NCBI RefSeq assembly: GCF_964340395.1
Contig: NC_135549.1
Coordinates: 29,914,832-29,978,831, forward strand
DNA from: Glandiceps talaboti
Taxonomy: Eukaryota; Hemichordata; Enteropneusta; Spengelidae
Direction of reading: 5' to 3'
DNA: 64,000 bases
Under the pieces are notes generated by a model, which was given only the letters and a program-made list of their open reading frames with translations, was not told where the DNA came from and made no database searches. Positions within the stretch are counted from its first letter, which is position 1. Each line of letters opens with the position of its first letter. Below, piece by piece: positions 1 through 62,216 of this stretch. A program made the position numbers and the translations under genes.

Positions 1-34
<34 letters not shown>

Positions 35-58
35 CTCTCTCTCTCTCTTTCTCTGTGT
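1..58. repeat. (CT)n microsatellite at window edge
   Basis: Nearly uninterrupted CT dinucleotides, cut by the left edge of the window. Confidence 0.95.
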
Positions 59-1856
59 GCAACTTCCAATAACCATAACAGATGGTACTATTTGATGCAA
101 TGACTAATGTAATGTAAAGTGAATGAATTCAAAAGTCGTAAACATGAGACAAGTCAAAATAATTGTTGATCTGAAATGGGCTGGAAAGTAGATTATAGTA
201 AAAGTTAATAAAGTAACCCCTTTGTTGGAGAGTTTCGAATCATTACGAATATCGATCTGACAGTGAATCATTAAGATCGGTCGAGGATGAATTTAATTGT
301 CTTTAAGAGGGTGAAAACGATACAATCCACTATGGAGTTCACAATATTCCTTTTTGTCTGTTACTAATTACATGGCATCTATGACAATCAATCATTAACG
401 TCGTCATTTATGAAGACAACTAACCAACTAACTATTTCAAAATGTATCATCCTTGAACACTCACTTTTGTGCACCCCACCTTGTCCCCATCCAAAGAGTT
501 TAAGAACAATAAACAGTTGTTTTCATCCACTACATGACTTTGATGGTCAAATGTATCTTGCCTAGTCTGATTTTATTAAACAATACAAACATAATGAGAG
601 GTTCAATGTACTAGAGGTTCAGTAAAAACAAGCAGTTGGTGAATAGTATAGTATCTGTGTACACTGTAAGTGATGAGAGAGTACTGTCTGAAGTGGTCCT
701 TTTCTCTACAAAAATCAATCAGTCAGTAATCTTACTCTGTAATCACCAATGTAGCAATTTATTGCACAATAAACAGAATTGCAATAGACTGCATGCTAAT
801 GGCAAAGAAGGAGAATGAAACGTTTTATGGCAACAGTCTACATGCAATGCATAGTAACTTTCCAATGGAAAAGAACTGCGATATATGCATACAGGCATAT
901 AACAAATTGCATGCACGTTTTGTGATGTGGTGACGAGCAGCTTAGTTTTATTGTCTCTTCTTTGAAAAGATAGAATCATTACAGGATGGTTAGTATTCTG
1001 AGTTTACTCAGATGTCCTTGTGATAGCTTTCCCTCATTGAACAAATTGTCTATGTTATCTTTGCTGCAAATTTGAAACTATCAGCTGTAAATATATTCAC
1101 TTACAAGCTGGAAGAATGCAATGACCTCTTATCTTGATTAATACTTTGGGAAACTAACAACATAAAAGTGTGATCAATTTATAATACATAACTACTATGT
1201 TAAAAATCAGTATTTCGTTAAATATTGAGTGTCAAGCAATTCAGCTGTAAATAAAATATGGGGATACATTTCAACAAGAATTGTAATCATGAAAGATGAA
1301 ACATTAAAAAAATGTTAATTTTTTTTTTTTTTTTTGGGGGGGGGGTTAAACAATTCAAACAAAACAATCAACAACCTTCTAAAACTATTTTCTATGTTTT
1401 TTGGCAATGAATGGGAACCTCTTAAATTACAACAAATGTAAAGAAATAAAAAAATAATGACCAGAACTTACGAGAATACAGTATAAAGATTCAGATTTTG
1501 ATTATGATAGGAAGTATTTATTTCCAAACATTCACAGATATTCACAAGTACTAACTAGTATGGCTTCATACAGTTATTAGCTGGCAAGTGAGGCCAGGAT
1601 GAGTGGGCTTCCTTGTCAAATGTGCACTGAAGTACTGGCAATACATAATTATGAAGTACATACAATATGAAAATGTAACTATGTGACAAAAAATGATATA
1701 GTATGTTGCCTATCAAAATCATCTGATTCAGTCTTTTTATTTTGCTGGTTATTCCAATAAAAAGATGTTTACAATAATTATTTTTAGTGTGTCTGAGTTG
1801 TGTTATTTTCACAAATCTACATATATGACTAGAATGTTGATTTAAGTAAAACAATG
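59..1856. other. Downstream flank of the EEP gene
   Basis: AT-rich sequence with a T17-G10 homopolymer junction at 1319-1345. No gene recognised; the short ORFs here lack protein-like features. Confidence 0.6.
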
Positions 1857-1862
1857 TTTATT
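1857..1862 (-). promoter_or_regulatory. Candidate poly(A) signal for the EEP gene
   Basis: An AATAAA hexamer reads on the minus strand about 95 bases past the stop codon at 1958. A second AATAAA lies at about 1736-1741. Either would give a short 3' UTR. Use of either is inferred, not shown. Confidence 0.45.
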
Positions 1863-1957
1863 ACAATCCTGCCCAGAAGGTTAGTCTTTCAATACAAAAG
1901 TGTTTAAAATGATAAATGTTCACTTCTCTGCGATTTTCATCATGCTGGTCATAGGGA

Positions 1958-52010
<50,053 letters not shown>

Positions 52011-52020
52011 TACACTTCAA

Positions 52021-54060
52021 CTGTATAGCTATCTATGTATCTGACATCGTCATCCTTTCTGCATCATTCTTATATCATCATGGGATTTTCTTTGAAATAA
52101 AACCTAGATGAAGATGGAAGGAAGACTCATAATCATCAAGAAATTAATAGCATTTGCTCATTTAATTTACATGCTTGTAATAATCATTCAAAGTTGTATC
52201 TTAATATCGTATTATTTATTATGTTTTTTTGTTCAACTTAATAAACCCAGAAAGATGTTAAAATAGATAATACATATAAAGTGATTCATTCAACTTAAAG
52301 GAAACACCACTCCAGGAAATAAAAGTATCTTCATAAACTTTGGGTTGTGAAGAGTCATGTCATGATTTTAAATCGCTAATACTAATAGTAACATTATACG
52401 TCATTTAAGACATGCATATGCAAAAAGTAGAAAATAAATATTGACCACTCCCTAGTAATATCATATTTATGTTCTACTATTGCATATATGCATGTTTGAT
52501 AACACCCCCATGAAGCAATGTACATCAATGACAAGGACTTCAACTGAACAATGAATGAGGAACAAGTTTCAACTTGGTGAGAACACTGTTATTGCATTCT
52601 TAGAAAATAAATATGATTGAGTGACCATGGATAAGGTGAAACATGTAGTCCCTTGTAGATGTATTTCATAGACAAGCAAAATAATGCATATGGCAAAATA
52701 ATTAGTTATTTTAAGAGGATTCTCCAAAATTAAATTTGTAGAGTCAAGAATCTACACTCACTAAACAAAGTTTATTAGAATGTTAGAAGCATTGTGTATT
52801 GAATCACTACATATATAATGACAATAATGGCTACAATAAAAATATATTTTGCAAATTTTGGGATAGTGAATTTCATTTGGAATTTCGTTTAGGTTCTTAT
52901 AATCTTATACAGAACCAAGGTACTGTCGAGTATTGTATAAGTCTTATCCTGGGGTGTGAGTATACACATCACTTCAGCTGCATGAATGCATGAAATTGGA
53001 TGGCTTTTCTACATTATATATATATATATCCGTTTATCATCCTCAGGTGGGAAGGTCTGTGTTATAGGTGTTTATTTTGTCTTGCAGGTACACCATGGAC
53101 TGAAATGAAAACAGATAATGCAGCTGTGTGTACTGAAGGTATGTCTACAGCTGGAGGGTATGGAGGTGATTTATTTACAGACGACCAAGTCTGCCTTGAT
53201 TTGTCTTCTTCTTTTTTTTTGAAGGAAATGCATGATGTATTCAAACACACACAATTTCTCTTGGGAAATCATGTCACATAGTGCCTCATACTCGTAACTA
53301 GGAGTAAACTAGGGACTACAGATTATGAAAGTTGTGCAAATGGTGTGTGATTATAACTGACTATGCATGTTAAAAGTCTAACGTATGTAGTCAGCTATGA
53401 ATTATCATCATGTCTACTTCAACCCATCATGCAATGGTGTATGACTTAAAGTGGTCATACATGTATGGATGATGATTGGGTATTTAGTTTGGATTTTTTA
53501 ATTTATTTAAACAATTTTATCATGGCTTCCTACTTGACATAGACTAAGTCTGTGTTTGTGACTCAATAAATTGCAAAAGATTAATAAATGTGTCAAATAT
53601 TTGTTACTGTAAAACTATGTAGAATATGTATTACTATTAGATGAACATTCAATATTCATAATTCCTAAGTACTTAATAATTTACTTCAGATAAAGTCATT
53701 AAATAATGTATTTTATGCACTTATATCCATAAATGCTGATCTCAACTCGTGTCCCGCATCATCCTACATGTATACATTTGTTAGTTTGTTGCCTGAATTA
53801 ATTTAACCATTATTTACATAGTGTCTATATTTGCATAATCTGATGTCATTTGATTTCATTTGATTTGATTTGATTTATCAGTGGCTCAACAAATTTCCAA
53901 TAGTTTTCGTGGCAGTGACCATTTTCCCCAATTTTCTTTAAGCTTATTCATATTTTATGTAATTCTGTTTTTTTTTTTACCATTTAAATCTTTTTATCTC
54001 AAAATCTTTTATACCGTAATATTTCCATCCACTCCAAAACCCATGTCTGGATATTAAATG
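52021..54060. other. Intergenic region upstream of the EEP gene
   Basis: It should include the EEP promoter and 5' UTR, but no core promoter element is convincing. An unrecognised splice-bounded frame near 53093-53281 is discussed in the findings. (GATTT)n occurs near 53846-53877. Confidence 0.45.
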
Positions 54061-54091
54061 TCTTTTATTTCAGAATTAGATACATGTATTT

Positions 54092-54480
54092 AATATTCCC
54101 AACATTTTTCTTCGTTCAGCCAAGAAAAATACAAGTGAACTAAGGGTTTTTTGTTACTGCGAGTTGCTAGACAACTTGTGACAAAACCCTTAGATAAATT
54201 GATAACAAGTATTTTCCAGATGAATAAAGAAAAATATTGGAGAATAACATAATTATACCAGCGCCAGTAATATCAAAGAAAAATCCATGAAAGTAATGGC
54301 AATTTTTAACATTTTGACTCATATTTCAATCATATTTTGAACACAGCTGAACTACTGATGAAGACACGCCTTGTCATGACATAGACATGCATAGTCATGA
54401 TGTAGAATGACCTGGGTATAAATTTTATAGTTTTTCAAAGTTTTTGCTCAACTTGGCGTGTGCATGGTATAATTTATTTT
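54092..54480 (+). mobile_element. Foldback composite, complete hairpin plus module
   Basis: The left arm (TATTCCCAACATTTTTCTTCGTTCAGCCAAG) and right arm (GAATAAAGAAAAATATTGGAGAATAA) enclose a loop with ACTTGTGACAAAACCCTTAG. The same module as at 31.6 and 35.5 kb follows. Confidence 0.75.
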
Positions 54481-54699
54481 GCATTCACCCCACTCACACC
54501 TCTTTCTCATACATGACAAAATAAAAGTGCACAAAATTCTCTTTTCATTTTATGTTCAATGGAAAACAAAATTAATACACTGATTTTTATTTGAACAAAA
54601 GATAAAAAAAAATCGCATCATTTGAGTAAGAGTTTACTATAACTGTCAGAATTGACTACTGTAATACTCGGTCTGCAAGCATGACTATCACTTTGCAAA

Positions 54700-54893
54700 C
54701 ACTGACATGTCTACCAGTAATGGAAAATATGGAATATATACTCTGGTCATTCTACATCCTGACAATGTGCGTTTCTGTCACTACAACATACATTTACAGC
54801 ACTGTTTCTGCTGTATATGCGTCAAAACATTCAAAATTACCATTACTTAGTTTCCCTAATTTTTCTTTGATGATACTGGCACTGGTATAATTT
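54700..54893 (-). mobile_element. Inverted copy of the foldback module
   Basis: Read on the minus strand it matches the module at 54246-54440 in the same order (CAGTGCCAGTATCATCAAAG, GTAATGGTAATTTTGAATG, CAGGATGTAGAATGACCAGAG). With 54246-54440 it forms a larger diverged palindrome. Confidence 0.65.
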
Positions 54894-54988
54894 TGGTATT
54901 CTCTAGTCCTGCTTGCATACGGAGGAATTCGGGACTAGAGTCAAGTCAGTAATACAGACTCGTGCACCGTCATGGAAGCAGGACAAGG

Positions 54989-55147
54989 TATTCTCTAATT
55001 ATTTTCTTCATTCTGCAAGAAAATACTTGTGACCTAAAGTGTTGTCACTATGGATGAGTCGATAGACAAATTTTAAAGACCCCCTAATGGGCCCTTATGT
55101 GACTCATATTTTCCTTGATTGAATAAAGAAAAATATTGGGGATTAAC
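54989..55147 (+). mobile_element. Foldback hairpin, diverged copy
   Basis: The left arm ATTCTCTAATTATTTTCTTCATTC and right arm GATTGAATAAAGAAAAATATTGGGGA lie about 150 bases apart, the same layout as the 54092 copy. Confidence 0.6.
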
Positions 55148-55211
55148 ATAGTAATTATTAATTGGTACACGATACAGGCTGAAAATCATTCAATATAGAA
55201 AGTTACAAAAG

Positions 55212-55280
55212 TAAAATAAATAAATAAATAAATAAATAAACATAAGTAAGAAAATAAATAAATAAACATGAGTGAGTGAG

Positions 55281-55351
<71 letters not shown>

Positions 55352-55352
55352 A
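55212..55352. repeat. (AAAT)n microsatellite
   Basis: Long TAAA/AAAT tract with two short interruptions (CATAAGTAAG and CATGAGTGAGTGAG). It produces repetitive FIYL ORFs on the minus strand. Confidence 0.97.
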
Positions 55353-55365
55353 ATATACAAGTAAA

Positions 55366-55620
55366 ATGCGTCATCAATATCCATTACAAAATATGTGGCA
55401 TGAAGAAAAAAAGGAGACAGACTATTGCTTTCGTGGTACATGTAGTCTAAAATGCGAATCATGTTCTTCAAACTCTACTCACGATCACAGAACATCTGTC
55501 GTCAAATGCACAGAATCGAGAACCGAATCATGTATATGTGCAAGATTCCAAGATCGCTCTCGGAGAGCTGCCAAGAAGTGGACAACTCATGAATCAATCC
55601 GCAATAAAAGTCAACGATGA
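55366..55620 (+). other. Unrecognised 84-codon open frame upstream of PRPF18
   Basis: The Cys- and Arg-rich peptide (...CSLKCESCSSN..., ...RSRRAAKKWTTHES...) lies in a locally GC-richer block between the AAAT microsatellite and PRPF18 exon 1. There is no family match I know and no clear splice partner. It may be promoter-proximal unique DNA that is open by chance. Confidence 0.2.
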
Positions 55621-56033
55621 CAGTCCTGCTGTTTTGTGACAGCTGAATTCAAAAAGTTATAATAAAGCTACTATTTGAAATTAAAAAATATACCATTATT
55701 ACAAAATCAAGGAGAAATCACATTATGGCAATATTTACCTGCTGTATAAGTCCCCAATAAATAGTTTAAGCTTTTTAGCAACTTATTCGTTCATCAAAAC
55801 GCATTATATGTAAACATTGGAAAAAATCATCGTTAAAAATTGTTTTTATAATAACGAATAAATATCATTTAATGAAATTACAATTAATAAAGTGTGTATA
55901 TTCCATTGTGCATATAAATATAATATTTCAATTTGACGAGAGCACAAACTGCGTATATCTCATTGCATATTGGAGAAAGGTGTCATCGAACAAACCACAA
56001 CATCAAACTACTACACTATCGTCCCAGAACAGT

Positions 56034-56096
56034 ATGGATTTTTTGAAAGCAGAAATCGCAAGAAAGAAAAAGCAACTGGCGGAAAATAAAGTAACG
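56034..56096 (+). CDS. PRPF18: PRPF18 exon 1
   Basis: This exon has 21 codons from ATG to ...ENKVT, followed by donor GTAAGC. The Lys/Arg-rich helix is typical of the PRPF18 N-terminus. Upstream sequence (about 55970-56033) is the likely 5' UTR; no TATA element at a convincing distance was seen. Confidence 0.85.
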
Positions 56097-59000
56097 GTAA
56101 GCTCATTGCCTAACTATCGCCCTTACCTGTAGCACATATCAAGTTTCAGTACGTGTTCCTTCCCGAAAATATGACCTCGAAACTACATACACATGTACAT
56201 TGTATTACGCACTGTCTACATCTATCTAGTGTGTACCCTTCTTGACACGACAGTGACGATAATACTATATTGCACATGATCGATAAAAAATAACAGCTGA
56301 AATAAATAATTAGTAATCCAACTGCAAAAACACCTGCAGCCCTGGCCACGTGCGATGAACTGCATAGACATTTTTAGAACACATACTGCATGCTGCTCGC
56401 GATCGAACACCGGAAATAGTGAGTTACGTGTATCATGGAAAATTAGACAATGTACATATATTTCTATGGAAAATGGCGGACGGATCGAGTTTCACAATCT
56501 TTCTATATTTATGTAGAGGAGTTGTGGAAATTTGACGGAATTTAGATTTCTTTGATTGCAACTGAAATAATCATTAAAAGAAATCTACAGTGCACATATT
56601 CTCACTTAATAAGAGGGGTATTGTTGTGGTATCATTGTTGTTGCTGTTGTTTAGAATCTTTTGGAAGTAGGGTACAATGTTTAGGTAGGTTTTAAGTTTG
56701 TCAGTATCTATGATATAAATCCTGTTTATATTATCTGAAACACCTTGATGTCAGGAACTCCCTGTTTGAAGGGCCATGATTCAATCCCAGGTTCTTGCAT
56801 TAGTGTTATCTAATCATTGGATCCCTTAAAGGATGGTGTAAAACGGTGAAGCAAAAATACACACATGCACAGATCATGATGTAAACCATAGACCCTGTGG
56901 AGGGTTTACATGTATGTGTAAACGATTGCGATTCACGTCGTCCCATTTTAAACTCGTCCCATTTCAACTCGCCCCAATTTCAACTCGCCTCATTTTCAAC
57001 TCGCCCCATTTTTAACTCGTCCCATTTTCAACTCGCCCCAACAACACTAGGAAACGTTTATAAATCTAAACGATACATGGACTCGAAGTACAGGGACCGA
57101 AACATTTACATGATTTTACCTACGTAGCCAGTCGAAGCGTAGCAAATGTAACATTTCGTAGCAGAAAGTGGTGTGGGTTTTGGCTAAGTGTTTGGTAGAT
57201 CTAGAACTTATACTAGCACAACAACTTTAAATTTCCTCAGTCATGGAATATCACTTTTCACATTAGGACTTAATGTTTACAACCCAAATAAGAAATAATA
57301 ATGATAATAACCAGGGAGAATATTAGTGACTGACACGCTTACGACTTCCGCGCGTACGGGTTTTGGAGACGTGTCTCCTCTCCCTAGTTAAGTTAACGCA
57401 ACTAAGTATTGTAGTATGTGTTTACAGCGCAAGTGGTACTTCATTAGTGGAATACGAGATACCACAGACCCTCCAAACTGAGTACTACTAGCTTCGATTT
57501 CATATATGCACAGGTAAATTATATTGCAAAGAATTGGGGCGAGTTGAAATTGGGGCGAGTTGAGTGGGACGAGTTGAAATGGGACGAGTTGAAATTGGGA
57601 CGAGTTGATCCGTCACCTGTGTAAACTGGCTATATGTACCACTACCAGACAACTGTTTCCCACCTACATGTACATATTAATCCTAGCCTGAACTGGACCT
57701 GGCAATTGAACAGAATACAAATGTACATGTGTACTACAACTTGTTTCTTTTTTTATGAGACAAGATTTCTGACTACATGTACATCCCACAGGTACATTTT
57801 GTGTAGCACACTCATGCCAGGGATGCATCCAATTTTAAAAGTAGCAGATAAAAGTGGAATACCAGGCGACAATATCTGTATCCATGAGGAGAACTATGAG
57901 TCTGACCAATAGTGGATATATACATGTATATATATACACAATGTAGTGGTTGAAACAAAGAATTTGTAAACACAAATTCCTGAAAAAATAGCTGAAATGT
58001 TGTGGAGTACATTTAGCCAGTTGTTTTTGCTGGCTACCAGCCCTTATGGTGTATGTTATATCTACATTATGTGATTTGCTGTTGCGCCATAATGTTGTAC
58101 ATGTAGAGAATCACAAGACAAGGGCAAAACTGGGGATGACTGGAGTAATGACTCAAACAGTTGGGATGATTACTTGCACCATGTGGGTGATACTTCCCTG
58201 GTTTCCCACAATGCCAGGCCTGGGTGATTTCGAGCATGGAAGTACATATATGGAAGTCGGTGATACCTCCAAGTTCCATGCTCTGAGATACAATGTAGCC
58301 TGTGAACTGACTTGGAAGCCCTGACAGTTCCACAGTGATGTGATATGGAGCGTGCAACATATGATTAAAAGAGGTTGTAATTTTTTTTGTAGGGAGATGG
58401 TAAGAAATTCTTCAAAAGAGGAGAGCTTATAGCAAAGCAGGAAGAAGAGTACTGGAAAAAGAATTCTACGGTAAACTTTTCAATTTTCTAATATCTTTGA
58501 TGACAACCATTGTATCATAGAGTATCCTGTTTTTGGTGAAGGTTATGCCATGATGTGTAAGCCAAAATGTACAGTATGCATTCAAACAATAACAAATACC
58601 CTGGTCATGATTCAACATCACATGAACATCTGGTAATGTACATGTAATTAGTTCTGTGGTGCTCAAAATATGGGTCAAGATTTTCAAAATTGAACTTTTT
58701 TTCCAGATTTATCATAAATTACATCTGTGCTGGTATAATATTCCTACCCAGTATTTTTCTTCATTCAGTGTCAGTGACTCAGAAACAACTTGTTACCAGA
58801 GGGATTTGTCTTTGACTTATATAATGTATTTATAGTGACAAGGCTGAACAAAGAACAATATAGGAGATAATCTACATGTATGTCACAATATACATTTGTA
58901 GTTTGTACGTGTACAAATGTACCATGCATGCATGATATAGTAGCCTGTCTACATGTATGTCACAGGTCAGTAACTTTGCTTTGCAGTGCATAATCTATCT

Positions 59001-60607
59001 AATGAATGTGGCGTGACAGATCTGTGCCTAAGACATGTGCATATTACATTTAATGAAAGAATTACATGTGATTGTATTTGTGAGTGTTCTCTTTTCAAGT
59101 TCATATGAATTCATGATATACATTGTATAATGCCATACATTGTACTTGCAGTATGGTGAACATAGCATTGCACAGTACCATACATGTACATGTATGTATG
59201 TTACATTATTACTGTGGAACATAAACTACTTTATTAAGATAATTTTATTCATGTTATGATGTACAAAATTATATGAACTATATATGATAAACTGTACAGT
59301 TTCAAAATGGTTACACATGTAGGTGTGATATCAATCGTACTAGTATGCAATTACAGAGACAGTTTCACCATGCTTTATATAAATGAAAGTCTGAGTCTGC
59401 TGAGAGAGGCTCCTGTCACCAGCACGGCATGCTGGAGACAAGCTTGACCTTTCACTCTATGTCAATTACATGTTTCGGTGTCAAATACACTTTCTTATTA
59501 CCCTTGACATTGATTTACCAAACATATCCAATCCTCAAAACTGTTAATTTATGTGTGATAGTTTTTTGAACAACTGACTTGTGTCACATACATGTACATG
59601 TTAAAATTATGGCCACATGTACATAGGCCATGATCCATGTGCAACGGGTAAAGGTAATTAATCTAAAAACTAAAAGTTTGTTGCATCAATAAAATTCATT
59701 ATGTGATGGATAGTACTGCATATAGCTTTTGGGGTGTTGTGTGTTTTTGTTTGTTGTGAAATACACAAAATCTCAAGTACTAAGTACATGTAGGGTTGGG
59801 GTGGGAAACTTGGTCAAGGATCAGTACTAACGCACATGCTGATGTACAATATACAAAAACATGTATCGGCCAACAATATGTAACCTCCAGGATTTAGTGT
59901 TCCCTGCGTCATCTCATTCTCAGTTTCACACTTGCTCACGGTTTAAATATCTTTTGAAAGTTCTGTGGATTCAGTGTACTAAGGCAATCATTTTTAAAGG
60001 TAAACAGTGTATGTTTTTCATAGCAATACACATCAAATTGATGTCATAAAGATCTCGGATTTGTCACCAGCACGTATGCTGACGACCGGGGCCTGTCACC
60101 AGCACATCATACTGATGACTGGTGCCTGTGACAAGCACACCATGCTGGCGACTGGTGATTGCGACAAGCACACCATGCTGGCGACCGGTGCCTGTTACCA
60201 GCACACCATGCGGATGACCGGTGCCTGTTACCAGCACACCATGCTGAAGACCGGTGCCTGCCACCAGCACATCATGCTGAAGACTGGTGCCTGCCACCAG
60301 CACACCATGCTGATGACAGGCACCGATCACTAGACACTCCGTAAATATAATACATTGAAAATCACTTTTAAACTGAAAGGATACAAAATATGTGCAATTT
60401 TTTGTAAAGTGACATTGAAATATTCATATTCTAGGTCATAATTAAAGGTGGACACACATTAATTAATAAAATATATCATTATGTTATATTCTACTCTAGG
60501 ACAAGAATGACTCCCCAGAAAAAGACAAAGAGAAGGCTGGGTCACAGCAAACTGATTTTGCAGCACAGACATCGGAAAATTCTGAGTTTACACTTTCAAG
60601 AGAAGAG
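56034..60607 (+). CDS. PRPF18: Pre-mRNA splicing factor 18, 5' part (3 exons; continues beyond window)
   Basis: Exons are 56034-56096, 58393-58470 and 60500-60607, all phase 0 with GT/AG sites, giving 83 residues. The product matches the N-terminus of PRPF18/Prp18 in order: MDFLKAEIARKKKQ (start), GDGKKFFKRGELIAKQEEEYW (middle), an acidic/Gln-rich low-conservation linker, then EFTLSREE. In known PRPF18 proteins the last motif runs straight into a VIRRLRERGEPI-type segment, which should be the next exon but is not found before base 64000. PRPF18 is a nuclear U5-associated factor acting in the second step of splicing, working with Slu7 in yeast. The C-terminal Prp18 helical domain is outside the window. 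The start is chosen because the first ATG after an upstream stop gives the conserved MDxLKxEI start. Confidence 0.9.
56938..57041. repeat. Left array of a 16-17-bp unit (TCAACTCGCCCCATTT)
   Basis: About six tandem units alternate CGTCCC and CGCCCC. An inverted array lies at 57531-57609, so the two bracket about 490 bases of unrelated sequence. Confidence 0.9.
57531..57609. repeat. Right, inverted array of the 16-17-bp unit
   Basis: About five units of GGGGCGAGTTGAAATT, with CGTCCC-type units outermost as in the left array. Together with 56938-57041 these look like the ends of one transposon with tandemly repeated termini, in PRPF18 intron 1. Confidence 0.88.
58393..58470 (+). CDS. PRPF18: PRPF18 exon 2
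   Basis: This exon has 26 codons, with acceptor TTTTTTTTGTAG and donor GTAAAC. It encodes the KKFFKRGELIAKQEEEYW block, the SFM-like segment shared by PRPF18 and PRPF4 families. It is too short and lacks a starting Met, so it is invisible to ORF scans. Confidence 0.9.
58739..58871 (+). mobile_element. Foldback hairpin in PRPF18 intron 2, diverged copy
   Basis: The arms are TTCCTACCCAGTATTTTTCTTCATTCAG and GGCTGAACAAAGAACAATATAGGAGATAA. The loop contains GTTACCAGAGGGATTTGTC. Same family as at 54092 and 35349. Confidence 0.55.
59411..59443 (+). repeat. Single 33-bp unit related to the 60.07-kb minisatellite
   Basis: CTCCTGTCACCAGCACGGCATGCTGGAGAC matches the unit GCCTGTCACCAGCACATCATACTGATGAC at most positions. 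It stands alone about 650 bases upstream of the array. Confidence 0.7.
60063..60330. repeat. 33-bp minisatellite, eight units
   Basis: GCCTG(T/C)(T/C)ACCAGCACACCATGCTGA(T/A)GACCGGT-like units repeat with exact 33-base period from 60063. It is GC-rich against the AT-rich intron. Because 33 is a multiple of three, frames stay open on both strands; these ORFs are not evidence of a gene. It lies in PRPF18 intron 2, ending 170 bases before exon 3. Confidence 0.95.
60500..60607 (+). CDS. PRPF18: PRPF18 exon 3
   Basis: This exon has 36 codons, with acceptor CTACTCTAG and donor GTGAGA. It encodes a charged, low-conservation linker (DKNDSPEKDKEK...) ending FTLSREE, the conserved start of the PRPF18 core. 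The next exon is not within the remaining 3.4 kb. Confidence 0.88.
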
Positions 60608-60948
60608 GTGAGAATGTCCGTGTGCACTTAACTACTTGACTGGTGATCAGTCATTTTAAATGGTGTGAAGTGGTCCATGTGATATGACTCCCATTTGTCA
60701 TTCACCCTTCATTGCATTATGTACAGGTACTTGGATAGTTGGATAGATTTACCTGCAGGTGTTAATTGCTGAACACATTCAGTGTAAGACCCCATTTGTT
60801 AGGAGAGTGACACCATGTTAGATCAGACCCTTCAATGCATAATATGTCGGCACAATTGTGCATGTATAGTTCCATAACCATTAGTCAGGAAAGTGATACC
60901 ATGTTACATCAGACACTTACTCCCAACATAGGTTTGTAGAAGTGTAAT

Positions 60949-62216
60949 GCTCATATAATCACATTCAGTGTAAAATGATACACATATAATCACATACAGT
61001 GTACAATAATACACATATAATCACATACAGTGTACAATAATACACATATAATCACATACAGTGTACAATAATACACATATAATCACATACAGTGTACAAT
61101 ATTACACATATAATCACATACAGTGTACAATGATACACATATAATCACATACAGTGTACAATGATACACATATAATCACATACAGTGTACAATATTACAC
61201 ATATAATCACATACAGTGTACAATAATACACATATAATCACATACAGTGTACAATGATACACATATAATCACATACAGTGTACAATGATACACATATAAT
61301 CACATACAGTGTACAATGATACACATATAATCACATACAGTGTACAATATTACACATATAATCACATACAGTGTACAATAATACACATATAATCACATAC
61401 AGTGTACAATAATACACATATAATCAAATACAGTGTACAATGATACACATATAATCACATACAGTTTACAATAACACACATATAATCACATACAGTGTAC
61501 AATAATACACATATAATCACATACAGTGTACAATAATACACATAATCACATACAGTGTACAATAATACACATATAATCACATACAGTGTACAATAATTAA
61601 TACACATATAATCACATACAGTGTACAATGATACACATATAATCACATACAGTGTACAATAACACACATATAATCACATACAGTGTACAATAACACACAT
61701 ATAATCACATACAGTGTACAATAATACACATATAATCACATACAGTGTACAATGATACACATATAATCACATACAGTGTACAATGATACACATATAATCA
61801 CATACAGTGTACAATGATACACATATAATCACATACAGTGTACAATGATACACATATAATCACATACAGTGTACAATAATACACATATAATCTCATAGTG
61901 TACAATAATACACATATAATCACATACAGTGTACAATGATACACATATAATCACATACAGTGTACAATGATACACATATAATCACATACAGTGTACAATG
62001 ATACACATATAATCACATACAGTGTACAATAATACACATAATCACATACAGTGTACAATAATACACATATAATCACATACAGTGTACAATAATACACATA
62101 TAATCACATACAGTGTACAATAATACACATATAATCACATACAGTGTACAATGATACACATATAATCACATACAGTGTACAATAATACACATATAATCAC
62201 ATACAGTGTACAATGA
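60949..62216. repeat. 30-bp minisatellite, about 42 units
   Basis: The unit is AATCACATACAGTGTACAAT(A/G)ATACACATAT, nearly invariant, with a few shortened (28-bp), lengthened (34-bp) and deleted units. The A/G choice at one position and TTACAC/ACACAC variants form the main polymorphism. It lies in the PRPF18 intron after exon 3. Confidence 0.97.

Noticed and set aside
55186-55471. Hydrophobic FIYL-repeat ORFs on the minus strand
   Set aside because: Translation of the (AAAT)n microsatellite.
56470-56535. ATGGCGGACGG start-like site giving a short MADGSS peptide
   Set aside because: Stops after 20 codons and lies inside PRPF18 intron 1; no donor joins it in frame to exon 2.
58046-58360. Opposing ORFs of 92 and 97 codons in PRPF18 intron 1
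   Set aside because: No recognisable domain. They are mirror frames over a GAGCATGGAA/TTCCATGCTC hairpin and end just before exon 2.
60007-60344. Overlapping ORFs of 60-108 codons on both strands
   Set aside because: They are produced by the 33-bp minisatellite, whose period keeps frames open; they lie within PRPF18 intron 2.
60949-62216. Regularly spaced repeats resembling a CRISPR array
   Set aside because: Units are directly adjacent with no unique spacers, in a eukaryotic intron; this is a minisatellite.
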